A stretch of 64,000 bases of DNA. It comes from Promicromonospora sp049532985. Its GTDB lineage: Bacteria > Actinomycetota > Actinomycetes > Actinomycetales > Cellulomonadaceae. The position numbers were made by a program, and so were the translations under genes. The DNA is taken from positions 5,146,001 to 5,210,000 of the forward strand of contig NZ_CP186693.1 of NCBI RefSeq assembly GCF_049532985.1. Reading direction: 5' to 3'. Of the stretch, positions 58,133 through 64,000 are shown piece after piece (position 1 is the stretch's first letter; each line of letters starts with the position of its first letter). Under the pieces are notes generated by a model. The model saw only the letters and a list, made by a program, of their open reading frames with translations. It was not told where the DNA came from and searched no databases.

Positions 58133-59023
58133 GTGTTTCCTCAAGCCCGTCCCACCACCTGGGAGCCGCAGGCCGTCGAGGTGGCCCGCACCACCGTGGA
58201 CGACGCCGTGGAGGTGCTGACCGGCCTCCGTGTCGCCGCGCTCACGGGTGCCGGGGTCTCGACCGACTCCGGCATCCCCGACTACCGCGGCCCCGACTCC
58301 CCGCCGCGCAACCCCATGACCTACCAGCAGTTCGTGGGCGACGAGGAGTTCCGCCGGCACTACTGGGCCCGCAACCACGTGGGCTGGACGCACGTGAACC
58401 GGTCGCTGCCGAACGCCGGGCACCGCGCGCTGGTCACCCTGGAGGAGCGGGGCGTCCTCGCCGGGATCATCACGCAGAACGTGGACCTGCTGCACGAGGA
58501 CGCCGGCTCCCGCAACGTCATCGACCTGCACGGACGTTACGACCGGGTGATCTGCCTGTCCTGCGGGCGGGTCATCTCGCGAGCACACCTCGCCGAACGG
58601 CTCGACGCGCTGAACCCGGGCTTCCTGGAGTCCGTGGGCGAGGTCGCGGACATCGAGATCGCGCCCGACGCCGACGCCGTCATCGAGTCGACCGCCCACT
58701 TCCGGCCCGCGCCCTGCGAGTTCTGCGGGGGCGTGCTCAAGCCCGAGATCGTCTACTTCGGCGAGAACGTGCCGCGCGAGCGCGTCGAGCGCGCGTACGC
58801 GCTGGTGGACTCCGCCGACGCGATCCTGGTCGCCGGGTCGTCGCTCACCGTGATGAGCGGGCTGCGGTTCGTGCGGCACGCCGCCGAGGCGGACAAGCCG
58901 GTGGTGATCGTGAACCGCGGCATCACCCGCGGCGACAAGTACGCGACGGTGAAGATCGACGCGGGTACGAGCGACGTCCTGCAGGAGCTGGCGCGGCGCC
59001 TCAGCGGGCCGCCAGGTCGGTGA
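58133..59023 (+). CDS. NAD-dependent protein deacylase, sirtuin family
   Basis: 296 residues. Sirtuin motifs: ALTGAGVSTDSGIPDYRGPD, ITQNVDLLHEDAGSRNVIDLHG (catalytic His), and two zinc-binding cysteine pairs (CLSCGRV and CEFCGGVL). VVIVNRGITRGDKYATVKID at the end is typical. It removes acyl groups from lysines using NAD+. GTG 58133 follows TACCCT (58121-58126) by six bases, the leaderless layout. The last 23 bases overlap the convergent transglutaminase-like gene. Confidence 0.93.
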   Translation: MFPQARPTTWEPQAVEVARTTVDDAVEVLTGLRVAALTGAGVSTDSGIPDYRGPDSPPRNPMTYQQFVGDEEFRRHYWARNHVGWTHVNRSLPNAGHRALVTLEERGVLAGIITQNVDLLHEDAGSRNVIDLHGRYDRVICLSCGRVISRAHLAERLDALNPGFLESVGEVADIEIAPDADAVIESTAHFRPAPCEFCGGVLKPEIVYFGENVPRERVERAYALVDSADAILVAGSSLTVMSGLRFVRHAAEADKPVVIVNRGITRGDKYATVKIDAGTSDVLQELARRLSGPPGR

Positions 59024-59960
59024 CGCCGCCGTGGCCTGTCGGGGAGAGCGTCAGCACGCGCTCACCGGGGTGCAGCCGGGCGTCCTCGCGGTAGAGCTCG
59101 GCGAGCTGGTCGGCCGCCTCGCCGTCCCCGGCGTCGGCGGCGACGAGCAGGTAGGCCAGCTCGTCGGCGACGGCGTCGAACTCGCCGTCGGACATGTCGG
59201 CACCGGGTAGGCCCGCGTCGCGGACCCACGCCGCCGCCTGCCCGCCCGCGGCCTCGCGGACGAACCGCGTGCCGAGCTGAGGTCCCCACAGGTCCCAGAG
59301 CAGCAGCTCGTCGCGGTGCCGGTGCGCCACCTCGTAGAGCACGTAGGACCGCACGAAGTCGCGGCCGCGCACGTCCTCCGGCAGGTCCGGTCCGACGCCG
59401 AACGTCGCCGGGTCGGCCGTGCCCGCGCGGATCGCGAGCCACGCCTCGGCCGCCGTGACGAACGGGGAGGCGGGTCCGGTCGGCATGTCGTGCACGTCGA
59501 AGTCGAAGTCCGCCTGGTCGAGCTCGGGGTCGTAGCGCACCCAGCGGGTGCCGTCCCAGTGCTCGCCCACCACGTGGTCGGTGTGCCAGTCCGGTGTGAT
59601 GTACCGGGCGAACCCGATCCGGGACCGGGCCGGCACGTCGTGCGTGCGCAGCACGCCCAGGGTGAGCAGCGTGTGGTCGCGGCAGCATCCGGCGACCTGC
59701 TGTGCCTGCGTGCGCGGCCCGTCGAGCGGCGCGCGCGACTCGGCGGCGTCCAGGATCGAGGCGAGCCAGCGGCGGTCCGGGTCGGCCTTCTGCGCCTCGG
59801 TCAGCGCCGGCCCGCCGGCGCGGTAGTGCACGACGGCGGTGCAGGCGAAGCGGTGCAGCGCCTCCGGGTCGGTGCTCAGCTCGGCGAAGTAGCCGGCGTG
59901 GTTTCCGGGGTTCGAGTACGGACTGTGGTCCGTGTAGTCGAAGAGCGTGGGTGCGGGCAT
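59001..59960 (-). CDS. Transglutaminase-like superfamily protein
   Basis: 319 residues with the Cys-His-Asp triad of transglutaminase-like enzymes: Cys in VAGCCRDHTLLTLG, His in WHTDHVVGE, and Asp in VRYDPELDQ. The rest is helical. The family also contains peptidases and amide-hydrolysing enzymes; the role here is unknown. No signal peptide. ATG 59960 follows GGGAGGAC. It is the last gene before a short intergenic region and converges on the sirtuin gene with a 23-base overlap. Confidence 0.82.
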   Translation of the reverse strand: MPAPTLFDYTDHSPYSNPGNHAGYFAELSTDPEALHRFACTAVVHYRAGGPALTEAQKADPDRRWLASILDAAESRAPLDGPRTQAQQVAGCCRDHTLLTLGVLRTHDVPARSRIGFARYITPDWHTDHVVGEHWDGTRWVRYDPELDQADFDFDVHDMPTGPASPFVTAAEAWLAIRAGTADPATFGVGPDLPEDVRGRDFVRSYVLYEVAHRHRDELLLWDLWGPQLGTRFVREAAGGQAAAWVRDAGLPGADMSDGEFDAVADELAYLLVAADAGDGEAADQLAELYREDARLHPGERVLTLSPTGHGGVTDLAAR

Positions 59961-60135
59961 CGGTGTCCTCCCTCGGCGGTGTCGGCACACTACCTCTCCG
60001 GCACGGGCGGGCGACAGTCCCGGCCATCGTCGTCGCGTCGAGGCAAGATTGTCGGACAACCTAGATACTTATGTAGGACGTCGCTACTCTGGTCGTGCAG
60101 CGAGAACTGCCCGCCCGCGCCGGAGGATGACCGCC

Positions 60136-60456
60136 ATGGCAAAGACGACAGCGCATCAGTGGCCCGTGCGGCGTCGGCTCGGCCTCCTGGTCCGGGCGGT
60201 GCCGCGGATCCGCCGCAGGCCGCGGTCAGGCGGCGCCGACGGCGACACCGGGACGGCCGACCGGACCCGGCTCGCGGTGCGCGCCGGGATCCTCTCCCTG
60301 CGCCTCGACCTGATGGTCGACGATCCCGACGATGCCGTGGTCGCGCTCGACCGCGTCCTCGCGGCCCTGCGCCCGGGTGACCGTGTCTACGTGGTGGGTC
60401 CGCCGGGCGTGGCAGGGCGCCGGGTGGACGAGCGGCCGTTCACCATCTGGGCCTGA
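60136..60456 (+). CDS. Small Arg-rich protein of unknown function
   Basis: 106 residues, no recognised family. The first 45 residues are basic (RRRLGLLVRAVPRIRRRPRS); the second half (LAVRAGILSLRLDLMVDDPDDAVVALDRVLAALRPGDRVYVVGPPG) could form a small alpha/beta domain. ATG 60136 follows CGGAGG at 9 bases. The gene ends two bases before the GTG of the membrane-protein paralog, so the two form a unit. The 175-base upstream gap has an AT-rich stretch (around 60045-60090) and is a probable promoter region. Confidence 0.55.
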   Translation: MAKTTAHQWPVRRRLGLLVRAVPRIRRRPRSGGADGDTGTADRTRLAVRAGILSLRLDLMVDDPDDAVVALDRVLAALRPGDRVYVVGPPGVAGRRVDERPFTIWA

Positions 60457-60458
60457 CC

Positions 60459-61061
60459 GTGCGGGGACCGGGCTGGCTGGTGGAGCGGCACGTGACTGCC
60501 GCACGCACCGCCGTCGCCACGGTCACCTACGGGCTGCTCGCCACGGCTTTCGTGCTCGGCGTGCTCTGGTTCATGCTCCCCGGGGAGCCCCGGTGGGAGC
60601 CTGCCGTCAACTCGCTGACCCTGGTGGCGGGCATGACGGGCCTCGTCGTCGAGCGGCTGAGCAGCGAGGCGGAGCGGCACGCCCAGGTGCTCGCCGCGGT
60701 GCGGCGCGAGCTGGAGCGGAACCGGGCGGTGCTCGCGGACAACGAGTTCGCCCGGACCGCCGACGACCGGCCCCGCGCGGTGTTCGCGCGCCTCGCGGTG
60801 TCCGCCGTCGACGCCGCGCTCGTCTCCGGCGCGCTCGACCGGCGCCGGGACACCGATCTGGTCACCGGGCTGCACCGATGGCGCGACACCGTCCAGGGGT
60901 TCAACCGGCGCCTCGACCTCACCGAGAACATGAGCGTGCTGGAGCGGCAGTCGGCGGGGGAGCGGGAGGTCTGGGACGCGGCGATGCGGGTGCGTGGCGG
61001 GTACGTGGCAACCACGCGGTCGCAGCTCGACGAGCTGCTGCGGGTGCTGCCGGTGCGGTGA
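60459..61061 (+). CDS. Membrane protein (paralog 2)
   Basis: 200 residues. Same plan as the protein at 56248-56883: basic start, two membrane helices (TAVATVTYGLLATAFVLGVLWFML, SLTLVAGMTGLVVE), a helical cytoplasmic region with QVLAAVRRELERNRAVL and VSAVDAALVSGALD, and the shared LHRWRDTVQGFNRRLDLTE. Function unknown. The start is GTG 60459, right after the small gene. It has no methyltransferase gene beside it, unlike its paralog. A 218-base region without genes follows (61062-61279), holding only a small inverted repeat GTAGAC-GTT-GTCTAC (61130-61144). Confidence 0.72.
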   Translation: MRGPGWLVERHVTAARTAVATVTYGLLATAFVLGVLWFMLPGEPRWEPAVNSLTLVAGMTGLVVERLSSEAERHAQVLAAVRRELERNRAVLADNEFARTADDRPRAVFARLAVSAVDAALVSGALDRRRDTDLVTGLHRWRDTVQGFNRRLDLTENMSVLERQSAGEREVWDAAMRVRGGYVATTRSQLDELLRVLPVR

Positions 61062-61279
61062 GGATCCGTGTGCCTTCGGCGGTCACCGCTCCGGGGTGAG
61101 CTGCCCCCCGCGAGGGTGCGTTGCTGGCAGTAGACGTTGTCTACCGAGAGTGTCGCGCCTGCGCGAGGCATACCGACTCGGGTCGAGTCGCGTCGTCCTG
61201 GCCGGCCGGTCGAGGCACGCCGGCGGAGTGGCCGGGCGGGGTGGGACCGGCCGGGTCGGTCTGGCTCCGAGCGTCGTGG

Positions 61280-62032
61280 TCAGGCGGATTCCGGCGGCGT
61301 CCGACGGGAGTACGCCGCCGCGACCGTCCGCTCGGACTGCACGAGATAGTCGTCCAGCTCGGCGGCTGCCGCCGCGCTGTCGCCCGCGAGAGTCATCTCC
61401 AGGATCCGCGCGTTGCGGGCCACGTAGGGGGCGTGCAGGTACTCCGGGTTCGCGAGCAGGCCGAACGCGAGGCGCAGCTCCGCCGAGACCGTCGCGTAGA
61501 GCCGGTCGAGGTGCTCGCTGTCGCAGAGCGCGACGATGCCGCGGTGGAACTCCATGTTGGCGGTGCCCGCCGCGCGCCAGTCCTGCGCGTCACGGGCCCG
61601 CTCGCCGGTCTCGACGGCGTCGCGCATGATCGCCGTCGCCGGATGCCCGGGCAGGGCGTCGCGCAGGGCCTGCCCTTCGACCATGCGGCGCACGCGGTAG
61701 ATGTCGAGGATCGAGGCGAGCGTCGGGACGGCGACCATGACGCCGGCGTGCGGGCGTCGCACCAGCAGGTTCTCGTAGGTGAGCACCCGGAAGGCCTCGC
61801 GGAGGGTGTTCCGCGAGACCGCGAGGGTCTCGGCCACGGACTTCTCCGAGAGCCGTTCCCCGGGGCGGGCCGTGCCGGTGATGATCCAGGTACGGATAGC
61901 AGCGGCCGTGCGCTCGACGAGATCTCCGGCCTTGGCCTCGGCGGTCTCGGTGTGGCCGGTGGCCGCGGCAGAGTCCGTCGCGGCGGTGTCCGCGGTGGCG
62001 GAGCCGGGTTCTGCGTCAGCGGTCGTCGCCAT
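61280..62032 (-). CDS. GntR-family regulator with FCD domain
   Basis: 250 residues. A ~35-residue Ala/Thr-rich leader precedes the winged helix (AAAIRTWIITGTARPGERLSEKSVAETLAVSRNTLREAFRVL) and the wing (LLVRRPHAGVMVAV). The FCD effector domain (FHRGIVALCDSEHLDRLY, metal His likely in GNxEFHR-like TANMEFHR) follows. It probably binds a carboxylate ligand. ATG 62032 follows a TAGAGT -10 (complement of 62039-62044) by six bases. Direct and inverted repeats at 62041-62076 are likely its own operator. Confidence 0.9.
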   Translation of the reverse strand: MATTADAEPGSATADTAATDSAAATGHTETAEAKAGDLVERTAAAIRTWIITGTARPGERLSEKSVAETLAVSRNTLREAFRVLTYENLLVRRPHAGVMVAVPTLASILDIYRVRRMVEGQALRDALPGHPATAIMRDAVETGERARDAQDWRAAGTANMEFHRGIVALCDSEHLDRLYATVSAELRLAFGLLANPEYLHAPYVARNARILEMTLAGDSAAAAAELDDYLVQSERTVAAAYSRRTPPESA

Positions 62033-62040
62033 GTACCCAC

Positions 62041-62076
62041 TCTACGGTCGCGACCGTCGGAGGTGCTCTACGGTCG
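62041..62076. promoter_or_regulatory. Candidate GntR autoregulatory site
   Basis: ACGGTCGCGACCGT (62044-62057) is a perfect 14-bp palindrome over the GntR promoter, and TCTACGGTCG occurs twice in the same direction (62041-62050 and 62067-62076). GntR regulators often bind such sites over their own -10 region. Confidence 0.6.
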
Positions 62077-62220
62077 GGCCGAGGACGCCGGGCGTGGCCC
62101 ACCGTTTCGTAGGACAACCGCCGATCTGACGCGACGTGTGCCACGGCACGGCAACCGATTCGTGGAACCGGGGTCCGACCGGGTATCCTGCTACGGCCCG
62201 CTGCTGATGCGGTGGGCAAA

Positions 62221-62307
62221 GGTAGCGTGTCCGAGCGGCCTAAGGAGCACGCCTCGAAAGCGTGTGTGGGTGAAAGTCCACCGTGGGTTCAAATCCCACC
62301 GCTACCG
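62221..62307 (+). tRNA. tRNA-Ser (anticodon CGA)
   Basis: Acceptor arms GGTAGCG and CGCTACC pair fully; the anticodon loop CTCGAAA gives CGA; the long variable arm (GTGTGGGTGAAAGTCCAC) and T-loop GGTTCAAATCC mark a serine tRNA. Discriminator base G, CCA not encoded. It decodes UCG. An integrase gene lies just beyond, and tRNA-Ser genes are frequent integration targets. Confidence 0.97.
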
Positions 62308-62313
62308 CATCCA

Positions 62314-62355
62314 GAAGGCCCCCAACCGCGTCACTCTGCGGATCTGGGGGCCTTC
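62314..62355 (+). terminator. Terminator after tRNA-Ser
   Basis: 11-bp perfect stem GAAGGCCCCCA / TGGGGGCCTTC, seven bases after the tRNA, with a 20-base loop that has its own CCGC/GCGG inner pair. Confidence 0.8.
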
Positions 62356-62413
62356 GTCATGCCGGGCACTCCGTTTTCACTCCGGTTTGCTATACCGGCT
62401 GCCTGGTCAGACG

Positions 62414-62623
62414 TCAGCTCGTCAGGCTCTCGTCCTGCCCTGAGTCTGCGAGGGTGACGCCACCCACTCCCCAGTTCTCGCGTGGCAGTTCCTGGATCAC
62501 CACACGGATCGTGCCGGGCTTCATCTCCATGACCCGTGCGTATGTTTCGGTGAGTTCCGCTATGAGCTGTCGCTTCGTCTCGGCGTCACGCGGGGACGCG
62601 TTCAGGACGTGAATCAGGGGCAT
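62414..62623 (-). CDS. 4-oxalocrotonate tautomerase family protein
   Basis: 69 residues starting MPLIHVLNASPRDAETKRQL, with Pro after Met acting as the catalytic base in this family, and VVIQELPRENWGVGG as in 4-OT proteins. It would tautomerise a keto-enol compound; the natural substrate is unknown. It lies between tRNA-Ser and the integrase gene, in the integrase direction, 22 bases after its stop, and may be carried by the element or be the ancestral neighbour. Confidence 0.88.
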   Translation of the reverse strand: MPLIHVLNASPRDAETKRQLIAELTETYARVMEMKPGTIRVVIQELPRENWGVGGVTLADSGQDESLTS

Positions 62624-62645
62624 GACTCACATCTCACCATGGGTT

Positions 62646-63884
62646 CTATGGCGCGTCGTCGTCGGTTGTGACGGAGCCGTCGACTAGCTGATCGATGATG
62701 ATCCGCAGGTCCGGGGCGATGTGCGTCCGCCTCACGTAGTGCCGCACGGTGGTTCCTTCGTCAGCGTGACCGAGCAGCGCCGTCGCGTTCGCGATGGTCG
62801 TCTCATTCGCGACCCGCGTTGCGATCGTGCGGCGGAAGTCGTGCGGCGTCACGGTGATCCCCGTTCCCTCGCGAGCCTGGCGCAGCTGCTCACGAACGCG
62901 ACCGGGGGAGCGAGGCGTGCCCTCCGTCGAGGGGAACACGAGCTTGTCCGGCCCGCCGTCGAGGCCCAGGCCGATCGCTTCTCGGAGAGCAGTGACCACG
63001 AAGTCCGGCAGCGTGATCGTGCGTCGGGAGGTGTCCGACTTCGGCTTGGGCTGTCGTGCCAGCCGGCCCTTGACGACGCCCGCCGGCGTTGTCTCCTCGA
63101 CCCGGACCACGGTGCCGGTCACGGTGAGCGTCGGCACCTCGGTGTCCAGGTCGAGGTCCGTTTCCCGCAGTGCCAGGCACTCACCGATCCGCAGGCCCGT
63201 GCCGATCATCGTGTCCACGATCTGGGGTAGGAGCGTGATGCTCCGCTTGCCACGAGTGGCCGGGGGACGGCTCTCCCAACTCCGGACGGCGGCCCGCAGC
63301 TTCACGATGTCGTCCAGTTCGAGCGTGTGCACCTCAGCCCGCCGAGGCTTGCGAACGGTCACGGCATCGCGAACAGGGTTGAACGGTGCAGCGCCGTAGC
63401 GGACGCACATCATCATGACCTGCGAGAGCACGTTGCGAGTCTGGCGTGCGGTGTCGTGCTTGCCGGCAGCGCTCAGCGCCATCAGGACTCGGTTCACCGC
63501 GACAGGCGTCACCTCCCGCACCCGCAAGGCGCCAAGAGCCGGCCGCAGTTCACGGTCCAGCGTGGCAACGTAGGTGTTGAGCGACTGCGAGGCCACCTGA
63601 CCCTCAGCACGCTTCTCGCGGACCCACTGGTCAAAGACATCCGACATCGACGTCTCTGGCTCGACCGCCGTTGCCCCACCGACCAGCCCCGCGTCACGCA
63701 TGTTGTGGAGCTTGTCCTCCAACGCGCGTTCAGCCTTCGGCGCGGACGCCCCACGGGCCTGGGGGCGGTGATAGTGACCCGCGAAGTCGCGGAACCGTGC
63801 CTGTGCCACCCACTTGCCGGGCTTGATTTCCACGCTGCTGATATGGCCCCATCGACCAGGTTCCAGGGCCTCTCGTCCTCCCAT
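62646..63884 (-). CDS. int: Tyrosine recombinase / phage integrase
   Basis: 412 residues. The C-terminal catalytic domain shows GTGLRIGECLAL (first Arg), VTPHDFRRTIATRVA (His-x-x-Arg), LLGHADEGTTVRHYVRR (His and nucleophile Tyr). The N-terminal part has an Arm-type segment (GKWVAQARFRDFAGHYHR) and a core-binding SAM-like domain. It should insert an element at tRNA-Ser(CGA). The start is ATG 63884 just after the stop of an excisionase-like gene. Length is normal for phage/ICE integrases, so it looks intact. Confidence 0.93.
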   Translation of the reverse strand: MGGREALEPGRWGHISSVEIKPGKWVAQARFRDFAGHYHRPQARGASAPKAERALEDKLHNMRDAGLVGGATAVEPETSMSDVFDQWVREKRAEGQVASQSLNTYVATLDRELRPALGALRVREVTPVAVNRVLMALSAAGKHDTARQTRNVLSQVMMMCVRYGAAPFNPVRDAVTVRKPRRAEVHTLELDDIVKLRAAVRSWESRPPATRGKRSITLLPQIVDTMIGTGLRIGECLALRETDLDLDTEVPTLTVTGTVVRVEETTPAGVVKGRLARQPKPKSDTSRRTITLPDFVVTALREAIGLGLDGGPDKLVFPSTEGTPRSPGRVREQLRQAREGTGITVTPHDFRRTIATRVANETTIANATALLGHADEGTTVRHYVRRTHIAPDLRIIIDQLVDGSVTTDDDAP

Positions 63885-63886
63885 GG

Positions 63887-64000
63887 TCAGCCCGCCTTCC
63901 GGGTGTCGGTGACGCTGTCCAGCCACGCCTCTACCTCAGCCGGGCGATACCGCAGCCGTGCCCCGACACGAAGGACCTTCGGGCCGCCGCCACGGCTCGA
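63887..64000 (-). CDS. AlpA/excisionase-like HTH protein, partial (C-terminal 37 residues)
   Basis: Only the C-terminal 37 residues are in the window; the start lies right of 64000. The visible sequence contains GGPKVLRVGARLRYRPAEVEAWLDS, the wing and last helix typical of MerR/AlpA-type helix-turn-helix domains of excisionases. Its stop is two bases before the integrase ATG, a common excisionase-integrase order in mobile elements. Confidence 0.8.
   Translation of the reverse strand, partial: SSRGGGPKVLRVGARLRYRPAEVEAWLDSVTDTRKAG

Noticed and set aside
58133..59960. An anti-phage system from the adjacent sirtuin and transglutaminase-like genes
   Set aside because: The sirtuin is a full-length housekeeping-type deacylase with zinc cysteines, the genes are convergent rather than one operon, and no nuclease or STAND partner is present.

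Overview
The window is high-GC chromosomal DNA of an actinobacterium. The evidence is GC-rich third codon positions, many GTG starts, 1-4 base stop/start overlaps, an HspR/HAIR-controlled dnaK operon, DUF4235, DUF6069 and ANTAR proteins, and many genes that begin 6-8 bases after a TANNNT -10 box (the leaderless layout). Xylan/arabinan-type glycosidases and large secreted subtilases fit a saprophytic micrococcalean relative such as Promicromonosporaceae or Cellulomonadaceae. That placement is inference.

Left third (1-22,200). A molybdenum block comes first: modABC with a Mop-domain regulator, then mogA, moaD and moaC, with an Rrf2 regulator and a TSUP anion exporter between. Next are a PAS-ANTAR protein, a TPP-riboswitch-controlled thiBPQ importer, a NarL-type two-component pair, DUF6069, a PrsW protease, cutC-pgi, an M20 peptidase, and a DoxX/HxlR divergent pair. 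A translationally coupled phosphotransferase-kinase-regulator operon follows. Its probable target is a secreted repeat protein preceded by an 11-bp-phased triple direct repeat.

Middle (22,200-45,500). This holds an M81 peptidase, two tandem two-domain GNAT paralogs, an NAD(P)-binding protein with a divergent TetR regulator and a perfect operator, and a LacI-controlled sugar operon (ABC importer, GH3, and a GH43 with a single-base frameshift). Then come an S4 RNA-binding protein, two large secreted S8 proteases, an M19 dipeptidase, a small unknown protein and a RimJ/RimL-type acetyltransferase.

Right third (45,500-64,000). The dnaK-grpE-dnaJ-hspR operon carries two HAIR boxes and a SigH/SigR-like promoter, and a likely IS256-type remnant lies just upstream. 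Then come a duplicated DUF1540 Cys-rich protein and a degenerate GGDEF-like protein. The latter is divergent from a giant one-protein sigma factor + zinc-finger anti-sigma + membrane + ectodomain fusion. After that are upp, tadA, an EgtD-like methyltransferase coupled to a membrane protein (whose paralog sits 4 kb away), a sirtuin, a transglutaminase-like protein and a GntR regulator. The window ends at tRNA-Ser(CGA) followed by a tautomerase, a tyrosine integrase and a truncated excisionase-like gene, which look like the edge of an integrative element.

The most notable items are the sigma/anti-sigma/ectodomain fusion (51,442-54,975), a dispersed palindrome family sharing a 19-base arm (around 22,195, 39,704 and 55,706), the paralogous membrane-protein loci, the phased repeats upstream of the secreted repeat protein, and the many leaderless-type starts. 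No rRNA, CRISPR array or intact insertion sequence was seen.
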